Shown here: positions 30,931-42,814 of the stretch, piece by piece
Layout of the letters: each line of letters begins with the position of its first letter
Numbering within the stretch: position 1 is the first letter of the stretch
Source: Apophysomyces variabilis
Lineage: Eukaryota; Mucoromycota; Mucoromycetes; Mucorales; Mucoraceae
Direction of reading: 5' to 3'
Assembly (NCBI GenBank): GCA_002749535.1
Contig: MZZL01000106.1
Coordinates: forward strand, 1-64,000
Length of the DNA: 64,000 bases
The notes under the pieces: model-generated
Database searches by the model: none
Told to the model about the DNA's origin: nothing
Seen by the model: only the letters and a program-made list of their open reading frames with translations
Program-made: the position numbers and the translations under genes

Positions 30931-32646
30931 ATGCAAAGGATGGCCAGTACCGTCAATTTCCAATTACAGCAGCTTGATCACTCGACATCCCATCTCATTA
31001 GACGAGGCGCCCTTCACTTTACTAAAAAAGACAAGTTAATTCAGACCCCTGCATGTCTCACCTACACTTTGCGCGGTGCTGTCCCCCATATTGTCTCTGA
31101 AAACCTCAAACAGTTACCAGTTGACCTCCTTCAAATCTCGCTCGAGCAATTGTAAGTATAACTTCGATTGAATCGAACCGACGATCGATCGATCGATCGC
31201 TTTATTATCCTATTTCTCTAAAACATATCTATTTCTGAACCATTAGTGTCGAACAAAAAGAGCCTCCATCCTTTAAATATCCGCATGGTCTGCACAAGTA
31301 CTTAAATCTCGAGGTAAAAACATTACAAAGAACTTTGTATCCAGGACATATTGAACAAACATGGAACGTCATTGATATATTAGAATTACTTGTTATTTTG
31401 TGATTTGCGTGATCCTCGAAAACATGTTCCTGTGACATTCAATACGGATAAATACCTGTCGGTCGATACTCATGGTGGTGTACGTCAATTCACGCCTGAT
31501 CTTTGGGCACAGGCCATTGAAAGCTACAAACCTGATTTGTGTGCCACGCCGGCCGATCTGGTGACAGAAGAGGATATCAAACCAAAACGAGTTCGACGAG
31601 CTGTGGATCGAACATTACGTTGGCTAGACGTTTGCTTACCGAAAGCACAGGTGAAATCAAGGGTTTTTCCTTGCGCTTTTGTGTCTAATTCTGCTTTGCG
31701 AATTTAGGCAGCAGGTGTACCTGTGTTTGCTCCTGTGGTAGGCCATCAATCAACAGAAGATCGTGCAGCATCAGCTACCGCCACAGCCGAACGCGACGTT
31801 CAAGGTAAAATAAGAACTTTGGTCTTGATGACGAAGGTTAATGGATTTTTGCTCCAGGATTTACCATCAATGCGTTCGAAATGGACAAAACCAAATTAGC
31901 TGAACAAATCAAAGCTTCTGTTGAAAATCTCCCCAAGAACAAACCTAGATTGGCCTACGGTCTAGCAACGCCAGGTAAGAGGATGTTTGCAGATGGAAGC
32001 ATAATCTAGTATGACTTATTCTTCGATTGTTTTTCATCAGAAAAAATACTGGAAGGTGTTGCTAATGGTATTGATCTGTTTGATGGCAGGTGAGAAGATG
32101 ACAGTGAGTGAGCAGCATTAGCCACCATACTCACATAGCAAGATAGCTATGCGTACAAGGTAACAGAACGCGGACGTGCCATTACCTTCAAATTTGGCGA
32201 GTCTATACCTGTGGATGGTGTAGGAAATTTGACAAAAACGATCAATCTTTGGGATCCAAGCGTTGCGAACTTGTTTGAGCCTCTTGACACAACCTGCGGC
32301 TGTTACACTTGCACGCACCCACATACAAAAGCATATATTCATCATCTATTAAACGCACATGAAATGTTGGGGCCACTCCTGCTAATGAGGTAAAGAGGAA
32401 AAGTCAGAATACAAACATTTATACTCACCAAAATATGTGTTTAGCCATAACATATATCAGCTGGATCTGTTTATGAGTGCAATCCGAAAGAGTATCGAGC
32501 AGGACCGTTTCCAGCAAGACACCGACGCATTCATGAAACATTATAGTCATGAACAAGAAGGAGATGGAATGAAGGGTCACGAAGAAGAAGTCGACGTGGA
32601 GTCGTTGGGTGCTCCGGTAAAGAAGAAGAGAACCTTACTGTTGTAA
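30931..32646 (+). CDS. QTRT2: Queuine tRNA-ribosyltransferase accessory subunit 2
   Basis: Start is the ATG at 30931 (MQRMASTVNF) or 30940 (MASTVNF). At least seven exons with short GT..AG introns follow. Diagnostic sequence: RLAYGLATP, EKILEGVANGIDLFDGS and YAYKVTERGRAITFKFG; then TTCGCYTCTHPHTKAYIHH with the Cys/His zinc site, and LLNAHEMLGPLLLM joined to SHNIYQLDLF. The protein is the non-catalytic partner of QTRT1 that swaps guanine 34 for queuine in tRNAs with GUN anticodons; QTRT2 anchors the complex at mitochondria in animals. The C-terminal KKKRTLLL follows an acidic stretch. The first intron contains a GATC repeat at 31179-31199. The stop is 111 nt from the stop of the convergent dihydroorotase gene. 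Fungi often lack this pathway (yeasts do), so its presence is consistent with an early-diverging lineage. Confidence 0.9.
31177..31199. repeat. (GATC)n microsatellite in a QTRT2 intron
   Basis: Four to five GATC units just downstream of the first donor site of QTRT2. Simple-sequence repeat with no evident function; the tetranucleotide is also its own palindrome. Confidence 0.8.
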
Positions 32647-32757
32647 ATAATAGAATCGACTTTTTTCTCTTTAAAAACACAATGATAACGACATACTCTC
32701 CTCAAATCCTGGTCCTTTTTTTTATTAGAAAAGTCTATAACACTATACAAGAATTCC

Positions 32758-34075
32758 TTAATAGAAATTATCTTTGATTCTCCATCCAATGTCCTTATTG
32801 GCAAGGAACGGAACAACAGCACCTAAAGTTGGATTGGCAAGACCATCATCAGAGATATGGTATTGTTGAGGAACAATCGTATTGTTCTCCTTCACCAGGG
32901 TAACTTTGCGATCTTCGAAACCCTCCTTTTGTGACAGCCCATAGAACTGTCTGCCGAAATGGCAAGCAAAGCTCTCTAGTTTATCAAGACAGCCCATATC
33001 GTCAAAGATCTTGGCGAGATATGGAAGAACAAGAGGTGTAGTGAAGACGCCAGCATGGGCATGAGCTGTCTCTTTGGTATGACTGGGATGAGGTGCAGAA
33101 TCAGTGCCGAGGAAGAAACGTGGGTGTCCTATAAAGAAAAAGACAAGCGTTAGATGGGGAAAAGCAAAGCAATAGAAAGAAACTTTCATGCCGTCCGCTC
33201 TCTCTCTCTCTCTTTCTCTTTTACTTACCAGAAGCGACAACCTGTCTCAATGCCTCGCGATCATGAGGATATTTTGCTACTGGCTTACAGAAATGATGAG
33301 CCTGGCCAGCCCAGTCATCCACAATGAGTTGCAAATGATGGACGGTAACACTGCAAGCCACAGTATCACCCAGACGTTTGACCGTCTCGACGGCTGCCTT
33401 TGTTGTCGCGTGTTCTAACACGATCTTCAACTTTGGGAAGGCTTTATGGAGCTTTTCGAGCTCGGGCAAAAACTTTTCTTCAGCATTCATCACACACACA
33501 TCCTTGCCACTATCGCTAGGTACTTCACCATGCAGATTCAACACCATGCCTTCTTCTTCCATGGCCTGGAACACGGGATAGTAGATCTCGTACGATTCAA
33601 TGCCGTTCTCGCTGTTGGTGGTCACGCCTCGCGGATAGGACTTGACACCTTCCACATGCACCAGTTTAATCATCCTGCTGTTCTTCTTCTCTTTTTCCTT
33701 ACTGTACCTGCGATACCGGCTTTACTTGCCTTACGGATTTCCTCCGGAGTCAGTTCCGGTGATAAGTAAAGGGTCATGTAGAAAGTGACCTGGGGAGCCA
33801 AAGCTTCCAATTCCTTCTTGTAGGCCAGCGCCTGATCCGTGTTCTTAATCGGGGGCTGCAAATTAGGCTACATGGAGAAGAAGAAGAAAAAACAGCCGGA
33901 AGCTTTGTCAAAGAGCCTCGCCAAAGCCAATAAATTGCGTTTATACCATGATATAGGCAAGAGAAACACCGCCCTCGGCCACCTTGGGAGTGACCATGCG
34001 CATCATATCACCCTGACGAAGATGAAGATGGAAATCGCATGCAGACGGAAGCGTTATACTCGTAATGGAGCTCAT
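32758..34075 (-). CDS. URA4: Dihydroorotase (pyrimidine synthesis)
   Basis: ATG at 34075 (MSSITSITLP) leads directly to SACDFHLHLRQGDMMRMV, whose HLH supplies zinc ligands. The first intron (GTATAAACGC..ATGTAG) joins SLAYIM to PNLQPPIKNTDQ. Next are MTLYLSPELTPEEI and VKSYPRGVTTNSENG with the expected carbamylated lysine. LNLHGEVPSDSG and IVLEHATTKAAVE carry the further histidine ligands, and FFLGTDSAPH the catalytic aspartate. The C-terminus ends DIGWRIKDNFY and stops at 32758. The enzyme closes carbamoyl-aspartate to dihydroorotate in the third step of pyrimidine synthesis, as a free-standing class of the yeast URA4 type. Intron 33198-33230 carries a CT-rich microsatellite (a GA run on the coding strand). 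No defects seen. Confidence 0.95.
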
Positions 34076-34614
34076 GACCGGGAGAAGAAAGGTGCACTGA
34101 CGAAAGGTCGCCCCGCATTTTTTTTTTTTGCGGAAGCAAGAAATTGCTTGTCACATCTCTTTCTTTTCAGCCGTGATTGTGCAACCAAACAATGAGCGAT
34201 GCATGAAACATTCAATATTTAAAGGCTAATAGTGTAAAACATTTTATGGCTAATTTGCTTTATATCAATAGAAGAGTTATCTTCTAAAAGGTCGGCAAGC
34301 AGTTATTCTAAAATCAGAATTTATCTGGGATCAACGATTACTGCCGAAAAGACAATAAAATAGGCCGCCAGGATTTGGCTAGCGAATCTCATTGACAGCA
34401 AAAGAGCAATTTTCCTTCATCATAAAGTGTGCTGCAAATTTGCAGCGGATAAAACGGTTTTACTCATTTATCAACAAAAAAACTGTGCTTAGATATGAAC
34501 CGTGCACATGCCATAGTTTTATCAGTATGCTTAAGGCTCCTTTCCTTAGGAAAAGCGCATACTCCGGTTAATACTATGGTAAGAGAAGTCAAGGTTATCT
34601 GTCGGCAAAGATGT
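34076..34614. other. Intergenic, no gene seen
   Basis: Between the dihydroorotase start and the 3' end of the Rab-like gene. Contains a poly-T tract near 34,118 in the dihydroorotase promoter and AT-rich sequence. Confidence 0.5.
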
Positions 34615-35842
<1,228 letters not shown>

Positions 35843-37872
35843 TGACGGATGACTTGCAAAGGGAAGAGGAGAAGTAGTAAAAAATGGGAAACTGGTAACA
35901 TGAGTCTGAGGTGAATTTTTGGAAAATAAGGAAATATCGTCTTGATTGCCTCTCGTGGGACGCTTCCTCAGCTTAATTGCCACGACTTTATCATCCTCTT
36001 CAAAACAAATACCACTGCCTCTTATAAATATATCAAAACCATCATCATCATCACACCTATTGCATTAACCATCCACGTAGTAAAAAAAAAGAAAAGGATT
36101 CTGACTGATTAGCCAGAATAGATCCCCAAAGCAAACGTATCTACATATGATTAAGTTAGCTTGAACATGTTTGTAACAGGGGATATAGCTATCGTTCCTT
36201 AAACAAGATATTGCATAGGATAGATCCGGAGAAAGGAATATAAGCCAAGTCTTTTTGGCAAATTGAAAATCAATCATTTTCGTATAACGGATGTTTGCGT
36301 TGTTAGACTGCTGCCAATATCTCATTAAGAAGTCTACATGTAACAGCATTGCTTGTTTGTTGCTTGGTTGTTCCACTGGCTATGCTTTATTCTTCTACCA
36401 AGAAATTAATCACTTTTGCAAGGAGCCATTCAATAATTTGGTTGGCTAAAGGAGCTCAATGCAATTGCACGAGGGGCACCTACGTTTTGTTCATTGTGAC
36501 GGATATAATATTCTCATTTACCAATGCACAGAATGTTTGGGAAGTATTGTAAGCGTACAAAGCAATGTCGAACAAAGCAAACACGTTCCGATAACTGGCT
36601 CCGAATCGAGATGCTCTGCGAGTTTTCAGACTATGAAGCAGCACATTCTCCGTGGAATTGACGGAAAAATCTGGATTGGCCGCTGTGCCTCCTATAAGTA
36701 CAATTGCGTGGATACGTCATTAGAGAAATAGTATGAAAATGACCGAAAGGACATTGAACCTATGACGATTGTACCGCACATAGTAAGATTTTAACTTTAA
36801 CCTTAAATTATCGAAATCGAAACCAGCAGTTTGACACAATACAAGGAAGACTGAGCATGACTGAGATCAATAAAATAATCCAATAATGTTCTATAAATGC
36901 TAGATTATTCTTTTTGACAGAAGAGCTTTCTCCTTCTGTTTGCACGTATCGCAGTCTTCAGTAAAAAGGATCATCAGTGATAGCTATGCAAAGCCCAGCT
37001 GGGGGCTTTTGGTTCGTGCGGGTTACCAGTGGTTTAGAGACAAAAAACGACACTTCTTGTTTAGTCTATCGATCTATCTCAGTTTCAGGTTGGTTGCAGT
37101 TGCAGCAATAACGCTTCGATTCCAGCGATGATGTCGCTTATCTACTCGGGTTGTTATACATGGTCGCACATTGCCAAATATAGCACTTCACTGTGTTCTG
37201 GAATATCGTTTCGAGTGTAGCCTATGCGGTAGCGCGCAGCGGTAGGTATAACTAAGCATCTATAACTACAGACAATAAGAATTCCGGACCTAATTTTGCC
37301 AGGCCAGAGATGCCAACGGCCAAACAAGTTACACAGCGATTTCTTGGTTTACGATGTTGCTATAGATACACATGTTGTTTACATCGAACCTTTTTTTTTT
37401 TGCAAAGCAACAACCTTAATCTAAAGATAAGTAAAGCAAATCGCTTATGCTTTCGTTTCTTGTATTATCCTTGAAATGGGGACTACTATAGCTATTCATT
37501 CAGCTAGTTTGCCTCGCAGGACTGCCAATCTTGATAATGCCTCAGCTTTGCTAAGGAGGATCGCGCGATGGAAAGCGCTCATGTGAGTAGGATTATGGTG
37601 GCTGAACTAAATCACGTAGTATCGCTGTACTTCAGGCATTGTCCCGATCTGGATCTGTGTTAAGGTGATAGAAGTATACTCACCCCGCCCGATCAACAAG
37701 TCCTTACCTAACCTAAGTTGTGACATTGAAGATACCGTCACACAGTGGGCATTGATTCTTAACAGTTAAAGACCCTTCGATTGCTCCTTTTCAGCTCTGG
37801 CTCTTTTCTATTCCCAATTTAACTGTAATTCCTGGCGCCGTCAAAGCCCCTGCTCCCTCAAATCTCACTCTT
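35843..37872. other. Intergenic with a short orphan frame
   Basis: Contains the promoter of the Rab2-like gene (a CAT trinucleotide run near 36,040 and a TTTATAAG on the minus strand near 36,023) and a 90-codon plus-strand frame at 36459-36731. The frame carries two CxxC-like spacings (HCDGY..QCTEC) and a GKIWIGRCASYKY segment, but no family is recognised. Confidence 0.4.
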
Positions 37873-37929
37873 TTGTTTCGGCATCCTTTTCTTTACCCAT
37901 CTTGTCATTTCTTTTATTTTTCCCTCGCG

Positions 37930-38722
37930 TCAATGGAAGCAATTATCTTAGTACAAAATGGCAGCATGAATGCTCGCGTTAATACACCTAACCATACTAA
38001 AAATCGCTTGTTACAGTGGTCGCAGTTGACTGTGCAGCTGACACTTCAACGCATCAATATGCAAGTCGAAACCCTTGCATTCTAGCTTGACGAACTAAAG
38101 CAATATCTCTCTGTCACTGACCCCTCCTATGCTCCAGAATGCTTTATCCAGCGGACGTGCTAACTCTAATATATCGATACCAGGGTCTATCCATTCAAAC
38201 AATGAGATTCCATATACTGCTGAGCATTAGTTGGATTTGATTCAGCCCTATGACATCCAACAGCAAGATATCTTCACTGGAAATAGATGGTCTAGCGACC
38301 TTTGTTTCGATGACAAGGCTTTGACGCTTGATGATGTACTTGAAACGCTTCCTCCCGTCGGTTCATCTACAGGTAACGATGCCTGTTCTTCAGAACAAAA
38401 TACAAGACAGTTTCCTGTACAACAAGTACACGCGATGACAGGCATTGAACGTGCCAGAGAATATATTCATTCTTCGGCTTGGCTGGCTACAGGAGCATCG
38501 CGATTAGAGCCATCGCCCGTTATACCCATTATATTACCCGATGTTAATGCAGCTGTTTTACGAAAGTATAGTTGCTCTTCCGTGGCTACATACAAGAACT
38601 GTTGTGGAAAGAGAAGGTGCCGAAGCCCAATGAACTATGACCCCACAGATTACTGTGAACAATGCAATAAGCCATTTTCTCGCCGCGATGCCAAATCAAG
38701 GCATATAAAGGACTGTTCATAA
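37930..38722 (+). pseudogene. Degenerate single-C2H2 gene, paralogue of the intact one at 42.0 kb
   Basis: The 3' half is open from about 38231 to TAA at 38720-38722 and ends in a zinc-finger module CEQCNKPFSRRDAKSRHIKDC, which has C-x2-C-x12-H-x3-C spacing. The 5' part resembles the leading helix of the intact copy but carries stops: LQWSQLTVQLTLQRINMQVE is followed by TAG where the paralogue keeps reading (LYNFQRVENQLNIL..INQLQQYY). A second and third stop lie before 38,231. The region before the finger is low-complexity Ser/Thr/Pro-rich as in the intact copy. The gene therefore appears inactivated by nonsense mutations. Function would be presumed transcription factor, by homology only. Confidence 0.65.
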
Positions 38723-41700
38723 ATCAACTTATTCCCTACCATAATATTAATACAACTATACCACTAATTGATAGCTATTTACGACGTTTTGAAAACAAAC
38801 TTGTCAATGCAGCAAAAGGAACGGAATGGAGAGTTGCAAACCAAGATAATGCGCAATCAAGGTCCAGAGCCGATTTCCTTATGAAATGACACACTTGCTT
38901 GATTTTATTGCTTGGTTTACCACTTGCTTATACGTGTTCTTCAACGTTCTGACCAAAGACATCCTCATACCGCAGCTGTACATTTAATGGGCCCGGCTTT
39001 CGGAGGCCAAATGTGTCGGAAGAAACACTTTTGTCTGTTGCCAGATTAAAAATAGACGCAAATGCAGTACGTCAAGAACATCATTCTTCTTCATCGTGGC
39101 GTTTTTTTTCCATTTACAAATAATTATCTGTAGCAACATTGATTTCCCGCTTAATCCTCCGGATAAACCTATTATAGCATCATACCACAAGACGTGTTGG
39201 CACACGCCATGTACGGTTTGTTCATGATTAGTGCAGATTCCTCATAGCGTAGAGCGAAACCTTTATCCAAACTAAGATTTAGCTCTTACTGCGATTTGGA
39301 TCATTTCATAAAAGCTGGACTAGTTCTTATGTGTCAGCTGCATTAAGTGTTTAGCCATCAAAGAAGAGTAAAAAGCGGATTGAGATTCAAAATGCGTATA
39401 GCAAAGTCACTCTAAAAAGACGTAATCAAGAATGACAGAGATTTCTTTTCCCAAGACAATATCTACTGTAAAGCTTAACATATCAAATTACTAATTATGC
39501 ATTATAAGATATTGCAGCCTCCAGCGACCTGTCATCATCCGTAAACTATAACAAGCGGCTTCTTTAAACAGTCTAGAAAGTGGCAAATAGAAAACGAAAA
39601 ATAACATATACCGTCATAAGATATACAAAACGGATATAGATACGTCATTTGATGGTGTATTCCCGTTAATCCGTTCTGATTTAGTTGCAATGATGCCAAA
39701 AAAAAAGGAACTTTTCGCACAAAAGAAAAGAGAGCGTTCTTCGAAAGACATTCAACGTCTGGATACAATAACTTATAGCTGACGATTTTTCTATAGAGAA
39801 TATAACCAATGGAATAAGCCAAAACCCAAATCTGATCACAACATTTGGGCTCGGGCAAGGTCATGCACCGTTGTGCAACCAAGAAGTGGACTATAGATGA
39901 TGACCTGGTGGGGATGGCTACGATGGTAGCCTGGCATTGAAGGGATTCTATTTTGTTAGTACAAGCAGCAAGGCCTTTTGAGATCATCAAGGATTCACTG
40001 GGGAAATATGCAACCAAAAGCCGTTTTGAAGAAGTCCCCCCTGCATCGCTATAAAAAAGATCATCGAGATGAAAAGGGAAATGTTCACAAAATAGACCGG
40101 TTGCTTTCTCTGCAAAAACCAAAAACCAATAAATTTACAAGTTATGATGAATTGAGTAGGGCAACAGTACCCTTGCGTGTTGGGGAAGTAGAGGCAATAT
40201 CTCATCATTAGCCACCAATTTCCTTTTCAGATTGACCTCCGAAGCGGAGCGCAACATCATTTATCATCCATGCTAGTAAACATTAACGGCTGAACTGTCT
40301 GCTTAGGAAAAAAGAATAGCGACCGCTATTTAGCCGGTGTGCCCCGTAGGGCCGGGGTCCAGATACCAACTATTGCTATTTTATTTTGACAAATACAATC
40401 TGACGTTACTGCAAACTTGCTTGGCATTCCATAAAATGATCGACTACGGATCATGTCTCTAGCACTTGATATTCACCATCCGCTTATGGAAGGGGCTTTC
40501 CATCTCCCCTTCGATATTCTACGATGACTCATCCTTGGCAGGGTCTTTGAAATGAGTCATCATATTGCACAAACAGACAAACGCACCCAAGGAATTACAG
40601 CTTAGCACAAGATTTAGTAAAGATCACAGATAATGCAGTTTTGCATCTGGAACAATCAGCATCAAGGTCGATCACATTTCTCCCATGCGGATATAGCATT
40701 GCATAAGTTTGGCTGCTATGGCAATGTGTTTCACAAATTAGGTGATCTTTGTGTTACATCTGTTAGCGGACAACATCACCAAAGGTCCATTGGGATTAAA
40801 GTTGATCGAATGGTAACCTTACTTTAGCATTAACGAAATTTGCAGATCCCTTCTTTGCTACTAATCAACTTTGCTATCTGTTGATATGATGCATCATGTA
40901 CAAATAACAATTTCTCTTTTTTGGCTATCTAATGGCTTAAAGTCGGTCCAATGTGGGTTCGAATAACTTGTTGGTTTTATCGCATTCTTAGCTTACATTC
41001 TTCCTGTCAAAATTATATTCAGGCCTCTGGCTTCTCAGTTCCGTTGGCACTACATTGATATGCTGCTCAAAATAACTATATGTGTTTCCGCTTGAATAGT
41101 GGTGATTGTACATTGGTTCAAAAAAGTAACAATTTCTGCTTGAAAATTGGGCGTTGCTCTTCACGATAATGTAGTAAACAAGTTATTGAAACTGATGTCA
41201 GCTACGGAATGTCCATCGGAATTATGACTTTTAAGGCGTCTGATCTGACAGCTGTTCTTGGCGCCAGTACTGTACTACACCTGTAGCAGCTAAATAAAGG
41301 CATTCGTTTTGTTTGATCTCACTCTAATTAGTATCATTAATATATCCCATTATTCGGGACTGACAATATTGCAGCTAGAGAGCTATTAGTATTGCTTCCC
41401 GTTTCTTGGGTTTCTTTCACGTGAAAATACCAACTATAAGTTACTAGCTAACCGAAGCTTGAGAGGTTCAGATAGTAGGAGTGGAATGGATGAAGTACAG
41501 CTTAATTAACCAGATAATACCATACTAGCCGTAGAACTCCTGCCAACCGGTTTCAGTTTTTGCATAGTAAGCACCGCTCGTAGAATAAGCCAGAAAGAAG
41601 TCCCTTGCAAGCATTCAACACATAGTTTGTGTGGCGTCTCTTTTGCAACGTTTTCTATTCAAGGGTACTGTAATTCATTGCTAGGTGTATTCTATCTTTC

Positions 41701-41863
41701 TCTTTATTGCTTTCTTGGCATGGCACGTCCCTTTTCATTTAGAACCAATAAACGCAGATCCCTCGCCCGAAAGAAAAGAGGGCCGATCGAGGGAGCCAAG
41801 ACCAATATCACCGAAGCAACAATGCCCAATCAATGGCGGCTCAGCATATTGGCCACCGGATGA
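38723..41863. other. Three kb of intergenic DNA with possible element relics
   Basis: A 195-codon minus-strand frame (39535-40122) has no recognisable content and is probably chance. A GC-rich block at 40327-40365 (with GCCCCGTAGGGCCGGGGTCC) resembles the inverse of the GC-rich block near 140-170 and could be a decayed element end. Nothing else can be supported. Confidence 0.4.
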
Positions 41864-41917
41864 TATAAAAAGCCCACTGATTGGCTGTGTGTGACACAAA
41901 CGAATCAAGTATAAAAA
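41864..41917 (+). promoter_or_regulatory. Double TATA with CCAAT motifs, promoter of the C2H2 gene
   Basis: TATAAAAA is seen at 41864-41871 and again at 41910-41917, 88 nt before the ATG. CCAAT motifs occur in both orientations nearby (ACCAATAT.. near 41801, CCCAATCAAT near 41825, GATTGGCT near 41880). The combination is a strong RNA polymerase II core promoter signature. Confidence 0.55.
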
Positions 41918-42004
41918 TGATAAGCCTCGAACTTCCTGCTTCATCAACCTTAAAATCTCGGAATCACCCTCGTTTTACTTCCCATTTCTCGCTTTTGTTC
42001 TGCT

Positions 42005-42814
42005 ATGTCAGTACCAAACACAAACAAGGCACCGTATACGCGACGTGAATCAACTGACCGCCTAGTCGATTACATTCTATCTCCTCCAGAGTTACCCTCT
42101 CAATGGCTGGAAACCATTCTGTACAATTTCCAACGCGTCGAAAATCAGTTGAATATCCTATCTATCCGAATCAATCAATTGCAACAATATTATGGATCGC
42201 CAACAGCTACATCTCCTGGTGTGGATGATCCGAATCTTTTGTATGATCCGCAAACTACACAACAATTTGCTTTCATGGACCAAATTCTCCCACTGGATAC
42301 CCTTCAGAGCGTTCCCGCTCCTCAAACATCAGATGTGCTGACAGATCATGCTGTTCCATTAAACTACGGATTGCTGACTCCACAAAACGACTATCTCTTA
42401 GTACCCGATTTGGATGATTCCTTCCTGGAGAAGCTATTCCAAGATTGTTCTATTGATACAGAGTTCACACATAGCAATGGCACTCATCCGATTCAAAATG
42501 CTGAAAGTTCTCTCCGGGTACATACACAGAACTTGACGACCCCAGTCGGATGCGATCGACACGTTTCTTCTTTTCAGGCAACTCCATACATGGCAGCGGC
42601 TCCGGTCTCCGGACGACGTCGGACTTTTATGTATGAGGATTTGGACGTGGCACAACGCGGGAGCCAACGGTGTAACGCAACTACACACCGTAAGAGGAGA
42701 CCGCGAAGTCCTTACAACCTAACATCGAAGCACAACTGCGAGATATGCCAAAGAAGTTTTTCTCGAAGCGATGCCAAACTGAGGCACATGAAGACACTAC
42801 ATGCAAATCAATGA
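42005..42814 (+). CDS. Single C2H2 zinc-finger protein, intact
   Basis: Intronless 269-residue ORF starting at ATG 42005 (MSVPNTNKAPYTRRES). The first 150 residues are Gln/Asn/Pro/Asp-rich with an amphipathic helix (LETILYNFQRVENQLNILSI). A basic stretch (HRKRRPRSPYN) precedes one C-terminal zinc finger, CEICQRSFSRSDAKLRHMKTLH, with C-x2-C-x12-H-x4-H spacing, and the protein ends ANQ. The organisation (acidic/polar body, one C-terminal finger) fits fungal DNA-binding regulators, but a single finger rarely suffices alone and the target is unknown. A broken relative lies at 37.9-38.7 kb. Confidence 0.85.
   Translation: MSVPNTNKAPYTRRESTDRLVDYILSPPELPSQWLETILYNFQRVENQLNILSIRINQLQQYYGSPTATSPGVDDPNLLYDPQTTQQFAFMDQILPLDTLQSVPAPQTSDVLTDHAVPLNYGLLTPQNDYLLVPDLDDSFLEKLFQDCSIDTEFTHSNGTHPIQNAESSLRVHTQNLTTPVGCDRHVSSFQATPYMAAAPVSGRRRTFMYEDLDVAQRGSQRCNATTHRKRRPRSPYNLTSKHNCEICQRSFSRSDAKLRHMKTLHANQ

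Noticed and set aside
39535..40122. 195-codon minus-strand open frame
   Set aside because: No recognisable domain; Cys, Tyr, Phe and Leu-rich translation typical of chance frames; no splice partners or promoter context. The opposite strand gives equally uninformative text.
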